Below are positions 48,260 to 60,207 of a stretch of 64,000 nucleotides of DNA, one piece after another (the first letter of the stretch is position 1; the number at the start of each line of letters is the position of its first letter). Source of the stretch: Gnetum montanum. Its lineage: Eukaryota > Streptophyta > Gnetopsida > Gnetales > Gnetaceae. The notes beneath the pieces are model-generated. The model worked only from the letters and a program-made list of their open reading frames with translations, was not told where the DNA came from and made no database searches. A program made the translations under genes and the position numbers. The stretch covers positions 113,642 to 177,641 of the forward strand of contig MNCI01006151.1 of the NCBI GenBank assembly GCA_015680685.1, given 5' to 3'.

Positions 48260-49975
48260 TATGAGAAGAAACATGTAAGGGAGAGGTTACACAACCATGC
48301 AACCCATTAAAATGGGCTATTGATCTTCTATTTGGGCTATAGATCGTACCATATGTCACATGAATTTTTCTTAAGGTTATTTGATCAAGAAACCCATAAC
48401 CTAGGGACTCTTAGTTACTAATAATGAACAAGAAAAATAGTTGTGCTCTCTTCTATAAGAGATCAAATAGGGATGTATCCTTTGATATTACATGTCAAAT
48501 GAAAAACAAAACACACATGTGAGCGGTTGCATGACCATACAACCCTTGAAAATGGGATATGTATAAAGAATAATCTATTAAAATTATTTTCATATCTCTA
48601 TAAATAACATAATATATCATATAAATTATCTTTAGGAGTATCATTTCAGGTTGCTTAGTCAAGCAACCCATAATCAAAAAACTCTTAATTACTAATAATA
48701 AATGAGAAAAATAGTTGCATTCTCTTCTATAAGTGATCAAATAGGGATGTATCCTCCACTATCATATGTCAAATGAAAAAAAAACACATATGGAAGAGGT
48801 TGCATGGTTGCAACCCATTGAAATGAGATATATATATATATAGCATAATCCATTAAAATTATTATCATCATCTCTATAAATAGAATAATATGGCATATAG
48901 ATTATCTTTAGGAATATCATTTAAGGTTGCTTTGTCAAGCAACCCATGATCCAAGAACTCTTAGTTATTAATAATGAATGAGAAAACTAGTTTCAGTCTC
49001 TTCTATAAGTAATCAAATAGGGATGTATCCTCCAATATCACATGTCAAATGAACAAAACACATATGGGAGAGCTTTCATGACCATGCAACTCATTGAAAC
49101 AGGATATATATATATAGCATAATACATTAAAAGCTTTATCATATCTCTATAAATAGCATAATATGTCATATAACTTGTCCTTAGGATTATCATTTCAGGT
49201 TGCTCAATGAGCAACATGTAACCCAAGGACTCTCAATTATGAATAATTAACAAGAAAATTAGTTGTGTTCTCTTCTACAAATGATCAAATAGGGATGTAT
49301 CCTTTGATATCACATGTCAAATTCAAAAAAACAACACACATGGGAGAGGTTGTACACCTTGCAACCCATTGAAATGGGATATATTTATATAGCATAATCT
49401 ATTAAAATTATTATTTTATCTCTATAAATGGGATAATATTTCATATAAATTATCATTAGGAATATCATTTAAGGTTGCTCAATCAAGCATCCTGTAACCC
49501 AAGGACTCTCAAGGATAAATAGTGAATGAGAAAACTAGTTGCATTCTCTTTTGTAAACAATCAAATAGGGATGTATCTTTCGATATCACATGTCAAATGA
49601 AAAGAAAACACATATGGGAGAGGTTGCAAAATCACGCAACCAATTGAAATAGAATATATATACAACATAATCCTCAAATAGGTATGAATAATTAATAAGA
49701 AAACTAGTCGTGTTCTCTTTTACATGAGATCAAATAGGTATGTATCCTTCAATATCACATGTTAAATGAAAAAAACACTCATGGAAGAGTTTGCATGCTC
49801 ATGGAAACCAATGAAATGGGTTACTCATCCATCATAATCAATTATGGATCCATTTTAATCCATTATTAAAGACATAATTCAAGGTTTCTCATCCATGCAA
49901 CACATAATCCAAGAAATCTCAATCATGCATAATGAATGAGAAAACTAGTTCTGCTCTCTTCTATATGAAATTTTT
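48260..49975. repeat. 275-bp tandem array with paired dyads (array 2a)
   Basis: The landmark TCTCTTCTATAAG...ATCAAATAGGGATGTATCC recurs at 48447, 48721, 48997, 49269, 49545, 49714 and 49955. That gives periods of 274, 276, 272, 276, 169 and 241. Each full unit has two dyads: GGTTGCATGACCATRCAACC and GGTTGCTNAGTCAAGCAACC (for example GTTGCTCAATGAGCAAC at 49199). Copies differ by about one base in six or seven. No frame is shared by all copies. The short sixth unit lacks the second half. Confidence 0.88.
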
Positions 49976-50099
49976 TTTCCCTATAATCTAGGTTAATCCA
50001 TGGAGGATGCACAACTATGTATTTCTCTATCCTTTGATAGGAGAAACATTTCATTCTTTATCACTTGTTTAAATACATGATGTTTCTTCTCTAGGAGTA

Positions 50100-52110
50100 A
50101 TTTGGTAAACATTTCAATGATGTGTTATGGCTCTAATGTATGGGTTGCATGTTCATGCATGATTTCCTTTCAACATGATGAACAAATGTAGTCAAGGATA
50201 ATTCCCAAGGATGCACAACCATGCATGTTCACATTAGATATCATGTTCTAGATCTTATAACTTCTAGACCTATCCACCATGTTTTTCTTGTTCTCTCATA
50301 TGGAGTGATTGTCCCTAAGATCTTTCTAGAGTTTATGATAGATGAAGGTAATAAAATTTATACCATGAGGTTGCACAAACATGCATGTTCAGATTTGGCA
50401 AGAGAAAGATTTAATGCTAGGATACTGGTTCAATACAAGATGTCTAGGAATGATATCATTTCATACAATATATATACAAAACAATTATGTCTAAGTGTCA
50501 TGGCTTTGGTATATGGGTTGGACATCTATGCATGATTTTCTTGTTGCATGAAGAACATACATTATTAATGATATTAGATATATTCCATGTGCATGTTAGA
50601 TATTAAGTGTGTATCATGATTCCATTTATATATAACCTGGCTCCATCCTATGTTTTATATCATTGTTCATTTCAATGTCCTATGGTAGGAGAAACATTTC
50701 ATGCTAGTAATATTGGTTCAATGTAGGATTCTTGAAAAATATCTTGGTCTATATGATATCTCTCATAAACTATTCCAATAAAGTATCATGGATCTAGTAT
50801 ATGGGTTGCATGTCTATGAGTGATTTTCTTAGTGCATGATGAAAGAACTTAGCCATGGATAATTCCTAGAGGTTTGATGATCATGCATGTTCATGTTAGA
50901 TATCATGCAGATATCATGAATCCATTCTAATTTTTTAATATAGTTGATAGATGATATACCAAGTTCATGATTGATGAAGGTAACCTAGTGCATGTTCCCG
51001 TTCAATATGATTCATGGTGTTATATCAAATTCAATAAAGGAAATAGAATTCCTACTACATATCATAGTTCTCTCCTAAGTGTTTTGTTTCTATTAATTTC
51101 CATTTTCTTTGGTAGGAGAAACATTTTATATTAGGTATGCTAGTTTAATACAAGATGCCTATGAATGATATTTTTCAATACGATATATCACATAAACCAT
51201 TTTTTCTAGGTTTCATGCCTCTATTTTATGGGTTTTACATTTTTGCATGATTCCCTTGGTGTCAATTGAATGAACTTAGTAAATTAAATCAAGTGGATGT
51301 CATGGTTAGGTTGTTATGTATCCTAGTTTCATCCTGAGTGTTGTGCTCTATTCATTTCCATGTCCTATGGTAGAAGAAACATTTCATAGTAGTAATACTA
51401 GTTCAATGCAGGATGTCCTATAATGATCCTAGTCTATATAATATATCTCATAAATCATTCTAACAAAGTATAATGGATCTAGTATATGGGTTGCACATTT
51501 GTGCATAATTTTCTTAGTACATGTAAAAGAACTTACTCATGGATAATTCCTAGAGGTTACATGACTATGCATGTTCATGTTAGATATCAAGTGGATACCA
51601 TGGTTCAATTCCAATGTATCTTAATCCCACCCTAGGTGTTCCACGTACATTCATTTCCATGTCTTGTAGTAGAATAAGCATTCCCACTATCAAGGATTCC
51701 TTCATGAAGATTACACATTTGTGTGTATTCCCTCTCTATGAGAGGAGAAACATTTCATGTCCCATTCTAGATGACATAATTATTTGAAGATTAATATTCT
51801 AGGCCAATTATCATGATAGTGCCTAGTTCATTGATGGAAGAGATCATTATTTCTCAATATCATGGATCTATCTTGGAGATTACACATGTGCATGTGCTCA
51901 TCATGTGGAAGGATAATCCTCTTATGCTTGCTTTCTAGTTTAAATGATGGAGGATGCATGACTATGCATGATCTCATCCAAGATGATATATCTTCTAGAC
52001 TAATTCAACATGTTATATCTATTTTGTTAGATATGGAGATCGTTATTGCTCAATATCATAACTATGTCTTTGGGGTTGCATGTCCGTGCATGATTCAATT
52101 CTAGATTATA
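50100..52110. repeat. Degenerate repeats with GGGTTGCATG...CATGCATG motif (array 2b)
   Basis: The phrase TATGGGTTGCATGTYYATGCATGATTTTCTT recurs near 50146, 50512, 50801, 51229 and 51487. Most copies are followed by GGATAATTCCTAGAGG and CATGTTAGATATCA. Further GGATGCATGACTATGCATGAT-type dyads lie at 51955-52095. Spacing is irregular (260-430 bases). It continues array 2a without a clear border. Confidence 0.7.
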
Positions 52111-52259
52111 TATTTCATAAGAAAAATCACCTACATGTTGGATTATATTGATATTATTGACATCATTAAGCATTATATTTCAAATATTTATTTATGTTAT
52201 TAGGTAGATAACAATGGTACATCATATTCCTTAACTTAGTTACATTGTAGGATCCAATA

Positions 52260-55200
52260 GGTAGCATTGTTTATAATGTCAAGATGTAAATGGATCCTAC
52301 TAAATCATGGTATATGATTAATTATAATCTTGAGTTAAGACACAAGGATATTCATATTTTTGTAAAGGTAATGAACAGAAATTCCTTTGAAGAAAAATGA
52401 ATTATGGTTGCTACTTCTATAGAGGATAATGACATGATTTACATTCAATCATAGAAATTTCTTTCTTCCACAAGGGCTATACTTCATAGTGGTAGATGTA
52501 TTCTTGGTACATTGGACATGGATAGGAATAGATCATTTTTTACCATCAAATGATATAGTGTAGACATGATTAATTCTAACTAAAGTGAGAGTGAATTTGT
52601 AGGATATGTAAAGAGATTCCTACAATAGAGAACAACATTGAGAACATTATTTGTAGTCCTCTATATGAGAAATCATATGAATCATCCATACAACTCATAT
52701 AATGAGCTTTTGCTAACACATCAACTAAGATCTCTTTCAGTGCATCTTACAGTGTCCATAGAGGGACCATCATCTATAACTTCATTTAAATCAAAAAAGA
52801 AATTTGAATTGAGAAGGATGTTGTTATAGTTGTGAACAAGGGGATCAATCCCATAAAAAGAGAGAGGGTGTATTTCCATCCTAATTTCTCAACCAGCTAT
52901 CAAATTAAAATCGATAGATGTACTCAAGCACCTAATAAGTACATAATCAGAGTAATGAATATGAAGTATATTAAGGAACTTCTATCTTCAATAGTCAATA
53001 ATCTTGTTACTATTTTTCATGACTATATCCTAATGCCCTATGAGGTCTCTAATGAGAAGGGGTTTACTCGCATACATGATTTAGATCTTAATGTTGATGA
53101 TGTTTGGTTCTAGATTCTTGTTGAGCAATACTCAATTCAAAAGCAAAAATTTTGATGGAGAGAGATAATGTGGAACAAGATGTAAAGAATCTTTACATAG
53201 TTTGTCATGCCAAGATGCTGAAGGTGAAGATACCAATCTCTATAATTACAAAAATTTGTTATTCTTAGAATTAGGTAAAAGGAATGAAATATGATCCATC
53301 ATATATAAATATGGTAAGGCATGCTAGAAGCCAACTAGTACAAAATAACATCTACAAACTAATAACTAGGGACATTTCTAAAGAGCTAGCCCCAATTTAC
53401 AATAGCCTTAAATTTATATTTAAGTTGATTTACTTGTTTCAATTTAGTGTTGTGTTTAATATTACAAATTATATCATTTCATATTGATAGTTTCATATCT
53501 TGCAGTATTTCAACATTAAATGCTTTATTGGATAAAAAAGTATTTCTTCATATAGATGATGCACTATTCAAGAAGTGGAGTGAAATATTCATGATGTATC
53601 AAAATGGTATCTTGCAATGTTATCCTATGATTTCATTAGATGAAAACTTTAAGGAAAATAACTTGAAGAATTTGAGTGCAAATCTTTTTCACCCATTGTA
53701 GGGCCTTTAATTACATGAAGTTGAAAAATGTGCTAACATGATACTCTCAAGGAATATGTGTTTTAAACATATTAAAGTGAAGTATGAGCCTCGTAGACCA
53801 ACAATAAATAGCATAATAATTCTAGATGAAAAATGTGATCATATGAAGCACTCTCATTCATCCAAATTAGCTCTGGTCCAATTTTTTGTGGGTAGAGATT
53901 CATCTATTATCCACTACATAGACCTCAATGTCAATAATATTTGCAATAGGTCTTTAATATCCTACATCCTATAATTTTATATTCTGCAAATTTTAATAAA
54001 AAATTTGTTGTTTATTGATTTTACCAATTTCAGAAATATTCAATTGATGAATATATATTCATTAGTCTGCTTGAAAATGTAAAGCTCACTAAGGTAGGGC
54101 TTAAGCTTAAACCTTATGTTCAATCAATGCTACATCAACATATGAAATCTCTCTCATCAGAGGAGGATATGTCTATAACAATCAAGGAGCATGATGGTTT
54201 TTTCTACTATTGAAAAAATTCATAGTTCATTGACCTTACACTATAGAAGTATGAGAAGGAATTTTTATCAATGGAGAAATCAATCATTTGTTATTTTGTT
54301 GATTTTAAAAATATAACTAGTCAAGGCTAATTTTATTTTTTTAGAAAATTATTTGAGTTTGTACAATGAAAAATTGAAGTATTCTAGATTAGTTATTAAT
54401 ATTGATATGGAGAATTTTCACTTATTTAAATTTTTCCCAAATGACTGTAAGGACTATATAATTAGTAATATCTCATTCTGATATACTTTAAGTTACCACT
54501 ATAATGGAAAGCAAAGTATATCTTGATTTACTATTTCTTCACAACAGTAGAAGTAATCGAGCTCTCAAATGCATTTCTAGAAGGTGACTGTGATATCATG
54601 GAAAAGAACACGATGGATGTCAAATCCATTAATGATATTATTCCAAATGAAGTTATCCCAGAAGATGTTGATTACATGTCATGTAAATTAGTAGAATTTT
54701 GGGAAAAACTTATTAATTCTGTTTGGATAAAGAATGAGACAATTACAAAGCATGTCTCCTACATTGTATCGTTATTCTATTGTAGTGGCCTCCTAAAAGC
54801 ATTAGGTAAATACAAAGACATTGATATCATATTAGTACATGATGATGATCTACAATGTTTCCTATGGTCATCAACAACAAATCTACTAGCTACAACTAAT
54901 GAGTCTTTTGATGTTAAAAGTGTAGAGGAGCTATATCAAAGTATTTTGTAAGTCAAAAACATATATAATAACATAATAATAAGTTTGAAATATTGGTCTA
55001 ATGGTAAGGTATCCTATGTTAAATTGTATGAATAATACAATTTAAAGTATCATAGTAATATTATAATCGATAATAACACATTTATATAAGTAGGAGGATT
55101 ATGTCTTTGATGAGTAGGACAATCTAGAAGAACAAGGAGAAGAAGAAGTTTCTAAATAGGTTACTATTATAATACATCATTACTACATAGTTTTAAATAA

Positions 55201-55660
55201 TATAAAAATTATGATATAACTTACCAATATTACTAAAATTTCAAAATGTAAAAAAAAAAGATAAGAAGATACATGACAATTTTAATGATGATGAAGTAAC
55301 TAAAAAAGATGAGGAATTGGTGTGTTTTTATTTCTATTAATATCATGAATGTAAAATTAAATTTTATGATTAATGTACTATGTTAATTCTTGATATATAC
55401 ATTTCGATTAGGAAAACTTGTTGGAACCCACTAGATAGGACATAGCAAGTAAAGGTTTTGCAAGCAAGCATAAGGTTCATATAATGAAGTATGTTGAATT
55501 GACTCCTTATAACATTATTAAATTATTTTTAAATGGATTTTATTCTATATGTTTTAGGAAGGAATGTTAAAGTATTTAAAGACAAAAAAAAGTAGTACAA
55601 AAAAATCAAAGCAACCAAAAATAAATACTGGAGATAAAATTAGTATTGAATTTAACATAT
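52260..55660 (+). pseudogene. Multi-exon relic with ParB-like N-terminal region
   Basis: The plus-strand frame 52832-53113 reads SYQIKIDRC, APNKYIIR, IKELLSSIVN and DDVWF. After a stop comes ILVEQYSI, which fits a ParB/sulfiredoxin-like core (Q-I-x-V-D, NKY-IR, helix, then a GGxH-type box, here eroded). After a frameshift, IVCHAKMLKV and DPSYINMVRHARSQLVQN (53290-53350) follow. Later exons: about 53506-53701 (LDKKVFLHIDDALFKKWSEI), 53738-53949 (KYEPRRPTINSII), from 54034, and 54548-54947 (SCKLVEFWEKLINS). Plausible introns have GT...AG borders, e.g. 53950-54033. GTAAGT follows 54947, and CAG precedes 54548. An acidic/Lys-rich tail continues to about 55640. It is not a retroelement gene. I do not know its function. 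Stops and frameshifts make it a pseudogene. Confidence 0.5.
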
Positions 55661-55761
55661 AGTAATTTTATATTAAAATATGTACTCAATTATACATATA
55701 ATTTTGTGTAGGTTCATACTAATGAGAATAAAATTTCTATTAAATATCCTAAAAAACATTA

Positions 55762-56888
55762 TGATCATTGAACCTAGAAGGGAGGGATGAATAAGTTTCC
55801 CAAATCAAAAAATTCTTCAACACAAAAGCACACAAAATTTTACGTGGTTCCCCAACTTGGGTTCTCCAGACTCGAAGGGTAGATTACGTGCGCACCTCAA
55901 AAATTTGTTTCTTCAAAAATATGGTTTAGAAGACATGAAAACCTTTACAAGATTTGAGCTTTGCTATGAAGATTCTTGTCACTATGAAATCTCTCAAATC
56001 CACAAGGTTCCAAGAGGCTCAAATTGTGGTTTGAAGGGCACCACACCTATACAAGCTCTAAGCTCCACTTTGAAGTGATTTGACATCACGAATCCACTTA
56101 ACTCTACATGATCTTGACAAGCTTAGAATATGTTTTTCAAGATCCCACAACCTTTACAACTTGATCTCTTCTCTGAAGTATTGTGGCATTACACCAACAC
56201 TCAATCTTTCATGATCACAATAAGCTCAAGCAAGATGCCTTCCTACAAGAAGCACATCAACCCTATAGGGCAACAAAAGAGAACAATAATCACAAGGAAA
56301 GAATTCAACTAAATTTTTTTGTCCTTATACATTGAGATATAGCTCACTTTGATCACTTACAATAAATAAAATATTGTATAATAAGGAACAATAATAAGAT
56401 AATGGTGTATACAATGATTGCTTAATAATAACAATTGATGGTACACATTTTTTGCACATTTCCCAATGAGAATGAAGTCTTCTTATAGGCAATATGTTTC
56501 CAAAATCACCTTGGAATTTATGCAACAGCTAACTAACACTCACTGGAGATGTCTTCTCTAAGACTAAGACATCTTTTGTAATGGACCTTCATTCTAGAAA
56601 GATGTATTCTTTTCATGAAATACATCTTCTCTCTAGAAAGACATCTACCATTTTCCATATATGTCTTCTCCTATCCTACCTTCAATTTTGTTAAAACATC
56701 TACTATTTCTTGGAGATGTCTTTCTTCAGCTTCCTTTGCAATTTGAAATCTTCTTCCTTGTTCATGTTCTTGAACTTTTTCATGCCTTCTTGTCTTAATT
56801 CAAGTCCTACAAACACAAAAATCACACAAACACACAAACATCCATATCCTCCATTTTCTTAAGGTTTTGACATACCAAAAGGTCAATA
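55762..56888 (-). mobile_element. 3' LTR of copia element E
   Basis: It is 1127 bp from TGATCATTGAACC to AAAAGGTCAATA (a decayed GGTCCACA). It is collinear with the LTR at 46090-47168, including CCCCAACTTGG, CAAGCAAGATGCCTTCCTAC and the AGACATCT/AGATGTCT block at 56545-56730. On the minus strand it is preceded by the purine tract AAAAAGGGAGAGAT. Confidence 0.85.
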
Positions 56889-57110
56889 ATCTCTCCCTTT
56901 TTGGTGATGTTCAAAACTTAAGGAAATGGGTTAGTAGACATGAAAATATCCAAATATCCATAACTATTCTCTCCTCCTTTTTGAATAGCATCAAAAAGGA
57001 TAAAGCACATAAACGTGTCCCTAAAGTGAAATCATAAAAAAGCAACATCATATAGTATGCATGTGTAATATCACAAAAACAACTCTTCCCCTTGTTGGAT
57101 AGGAATAGAA
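56889..57110 (-). promoter_or_regulatory. Copia E polypurine tract and 3' hairpin with paired changes
   Basis: The hairpin CCTTTTTGA-ATAGCA-TCAAAAAGG (56976-56999, plus strand) occupies the place of CCTTTTTGG...CCAAAAAGG in C and D. Both members of the inner base pair changed (G-C to A-T), so pairing is kept. The purine tract of the 3' LTR is at 56889-56904. Confidence 0.7.
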
Positions 57111-58740
57111 AGGATAGTGCATAAAAATGAAGACATATAAATTACAATGTTGCACATTATATTAGTTTAAATATATCCACTAGATCCTAATGGTACTTAA
57201 TCATAGTCATATCATAATCACAAATGACATCTATAGTAGCATAATATTCATCCAAATATATTTCCAAGTACATACATACTCATTGTATAAAAGATATATC
57301 ATTTTTTAGATAAAGGAATTTTTGAGATATTTATATTGATCACAAGTATCGTTAATGTATATTATCCAATCATTTTCAAAAACTCCCTAAAAGGCCTTCA
57401 TAATAGAAATATGAGTACTTCGTGCTTCAATTTAGTCCATATTAACAGAGAGGGCTTAAGTACTCAAGGAAAGATAGATGCAAAAATTTAGTGAAGGAAG
57501 AAAAATCAAGTAAAGAGTACACATTCCTAAGTATTGAATCATAGGTTGATGATGAAAATCTACATTTCATTAACTACTACCCTTTATTATTTAAAAACAA
57601 ATTTAAAATGAATGAGCTACAACTAATCCAAACATGACTAAAACAATTCTTTTAATTAATGTCCAAGAGAATTTAAAACTATATGCCAAAGACCAAAGAT
57701 TGAACATTTAGGGATAAGTAACCTATCTATTTGAATCAGTTATCCCATTAAAACCTATATCTCATCATTCTATACTCATCCAATATACTCTTACTTGTAA
57801 AACATTAGTAAAAGGATAAGGAATAGAAATTTCATGGTAAGTGAGTAAAAACATGCATATTTAGTTTTTAGGACAAAGCAATGCATAAAACACAACCAAT
57901 TATCTTTTTACCCAAAAAGAAATCATAAACTAGTATATGATAATCATCTTGATAGAATATATATATATATATATATATCCTTTCTTAGCAAAATAGATCA
58001 TGAACACCAAACCATCATTAAATACTTTATCATTCTCTTAAATGAATAATCCTTTTATTGCTCATTTTCAGTAATGGATGTTGTAGTGGGAATGTCTTTT
58101 GGTTAAAATCTAAAAAGACTGCCCCTAAATCAGTGGCCTATAGGATGAAAACTATTGAATAGGTACATGCTTGAGTTTCTTCCTTTTGTTATAATGCATC
58201 TATTGAAGAAATATTTGTATTCTTCCTTGAGCCTTTTAAGATCTTCATGCTATATTGAAATTCTAATATCAAGTGTGGAGACTAAGGTCTTCCATTAATG
58301 AACAACGAAGATGTAGATATTTTTAAGATAATTAACAAGGAATCCCTTTTGATTACATTAAATGTGCCAAATCAAATGCTTCAAAAATCTTTGAAAAGAA
58401 ATTGGACTTTATGATTTTAGAGAGAAGCAACAATGTCATATCATATGGAACATAATACATATATGTTTAAATAGTAATGAATGATTAATAAAAATATTTT
58501 GATCTATGAATTGTAGTTAAGAGTTTTAACCTACTTGAAACCAATACATTCTAGTTAAGAGCATGATTTTTTAATAAAAACTTTACAAGTAACACAAGCA
58601 AGATATTAAAACAAATTGCAAGATCAAGAATTTTTTTTAATTTCCAAATATTTTCAATAGCTTTTCATAACAATAAATTAATCTATTCTAATCTCATTAT
58701 GTCAAGGAATAATAATTATACCTATTCTTACCATTATTTA
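57111..58740. other. AT-rich stretch where element E pol is missing
   Basis: No protease, integrase or RT of element E is seen between its 3' end and its gag. The DNA is AT-rich with an (AT)n run at 57957-57978. Either pol was replaced by deletion and other DNA, or it has decayed beyond recognition. Confidence 0.5.
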
Positions 58741-58744
58741 CCTT

Positions 58745-60200
58745 GCTTATTGATGGAGAATGAAGGTGTCTAGCAAGCTTGAGAATGAGATTCCTTCTTT
58801 GAGGTTTCTCTTCTCGCATAGACTTTTTCAATTTCCAAGGCTTTGCTCCCTTTTACAAACTAGCTAAATAGTGTCTTTTTAGTCTTAGGTTCATTCCTCT
58901 TGATTCTCCATAATTTCTTAACTCTCTTGTCCTCTTAAGCTCTCTAAGTTTTCCTATGGTCCTACATAATTCCTTTTCTCAATGCATTTTGATAAGACCA
59001 AGGAGTCTTATGATATGACTAGGTACGCATATGATAAAACTTTAAATTTCACCCCCAATGTTTATGCCCAAACTTATTACAATAATAACATCTAATCCTC
59101 TTGTTGTAGTAAGAGTGATTAGAATGATTAAAATTTTGAGTCTTTTCATGGATATGAGGTTCTTCTAATGTAGTAGCCTTACTCCTTGGAGATTCCTTTA
59201 GATGGAATGAAGGTTGTGTAGGTTCTTCTTGCTGGAAACAATATCCAAATCCACTTTTATCTTGTGGATTTCTTCCTTGTCCATGAACCATTTGAAGGAA
59301 CTCTTTCCCTTTAACAAGCCTTTCATTCACAAGCTTTATATCTGCAATTTCTTCCTTGGCCTACTCATAAGACAAGGTTAGCTTTTCATTCTCAGCCCTT
59401 AGGGTAGATATTTATTTTGTAATATTAGAAATTATTTTATTTAATAAGGAAATTTCTTGAGCTTTTATTTTAACTTACTTGGTCAATTTTGTACAAATAT
59501 TTCGAAAAGATAAAAGTTCATTACACAATAAATAAATCCTCTCATCCTTATTAAGTTCACCATCTAAGGTGTCAAGGTCATCATCGGTGAGAGCCATATA
59601 GATGAGATGTAAATAATTTTCATTATCCTCCATGTCTTCTTCACTTTTCTATCCATCATTCTAACTCAAGTAGAAGTTGGTATTTCTCATTTTCTCATCA
59701 TTTCTATCCTTTTTTTGTAACTTGCCCTTACTAGGACATTCAAATACCACATGGCCTCTTCCACCACATACCAAGCATTCTATTGAAGATGAATCAAAAT
59801 TAGAACTGAAAAAAATTTTACCTCTTTCCTTACCTTCAAATTGATTGGGTTTTTATTGATTGAAGCTCTTACTCATCTGCTTAATCACATTGGTTAGTTT
59901 TTGATCTCAACCTTAAGTATAAGTTCACTTTCTTGAAATAAAAACATTTATCATTAAGAACTTTATTTTTTATTTCCTTAGCATGTAAAGCATCTTTTAT
60001 CTCAATGAACAAATTTTGGAAAGAAAGCACTTCATGGCAAAATATCCCATACCTTTCTTCAAAGAAAATATTATTCAGATTGTTATGAATTTTATCAACT
60101 TTACAAGCCAAATTTCCTTTATTTCTAAACATAAGGAAAAAAATGAGAGACTTACCTTTATAGAAAATGTGGTATAGGAATTAAGCATACCAATTTATGA
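58745..60200 (-). pseudogene. Copia E gag relic (long form, zinc knuckles)
   Basis: Minus strand, right to left. 59881-60132 matches the start of C and D gag (EERYGIFCHEVLSFQNLFIE, DALHAKEIKNKVLNDKC). At 59742-59780 there is a perfect CCHC knuckle, CLVCGGRGHVVFEC. A coiled-coil stretch LRAENEKLTLSYE and LVNERLVKGKEFLQMVHGQG follows (59290-59410). A second knuckle RCYYCNKFGH (59049-59090) has lost its last Cys. Then comes a basic segment KKLWRIKRNEPKTKKTL (about 58880-58930). It is about 650-850 bp longer than gag of C and D. Stops interrupt each part. Confidence 0.75.
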
Positions 60201-60207
60201 AGCACAT

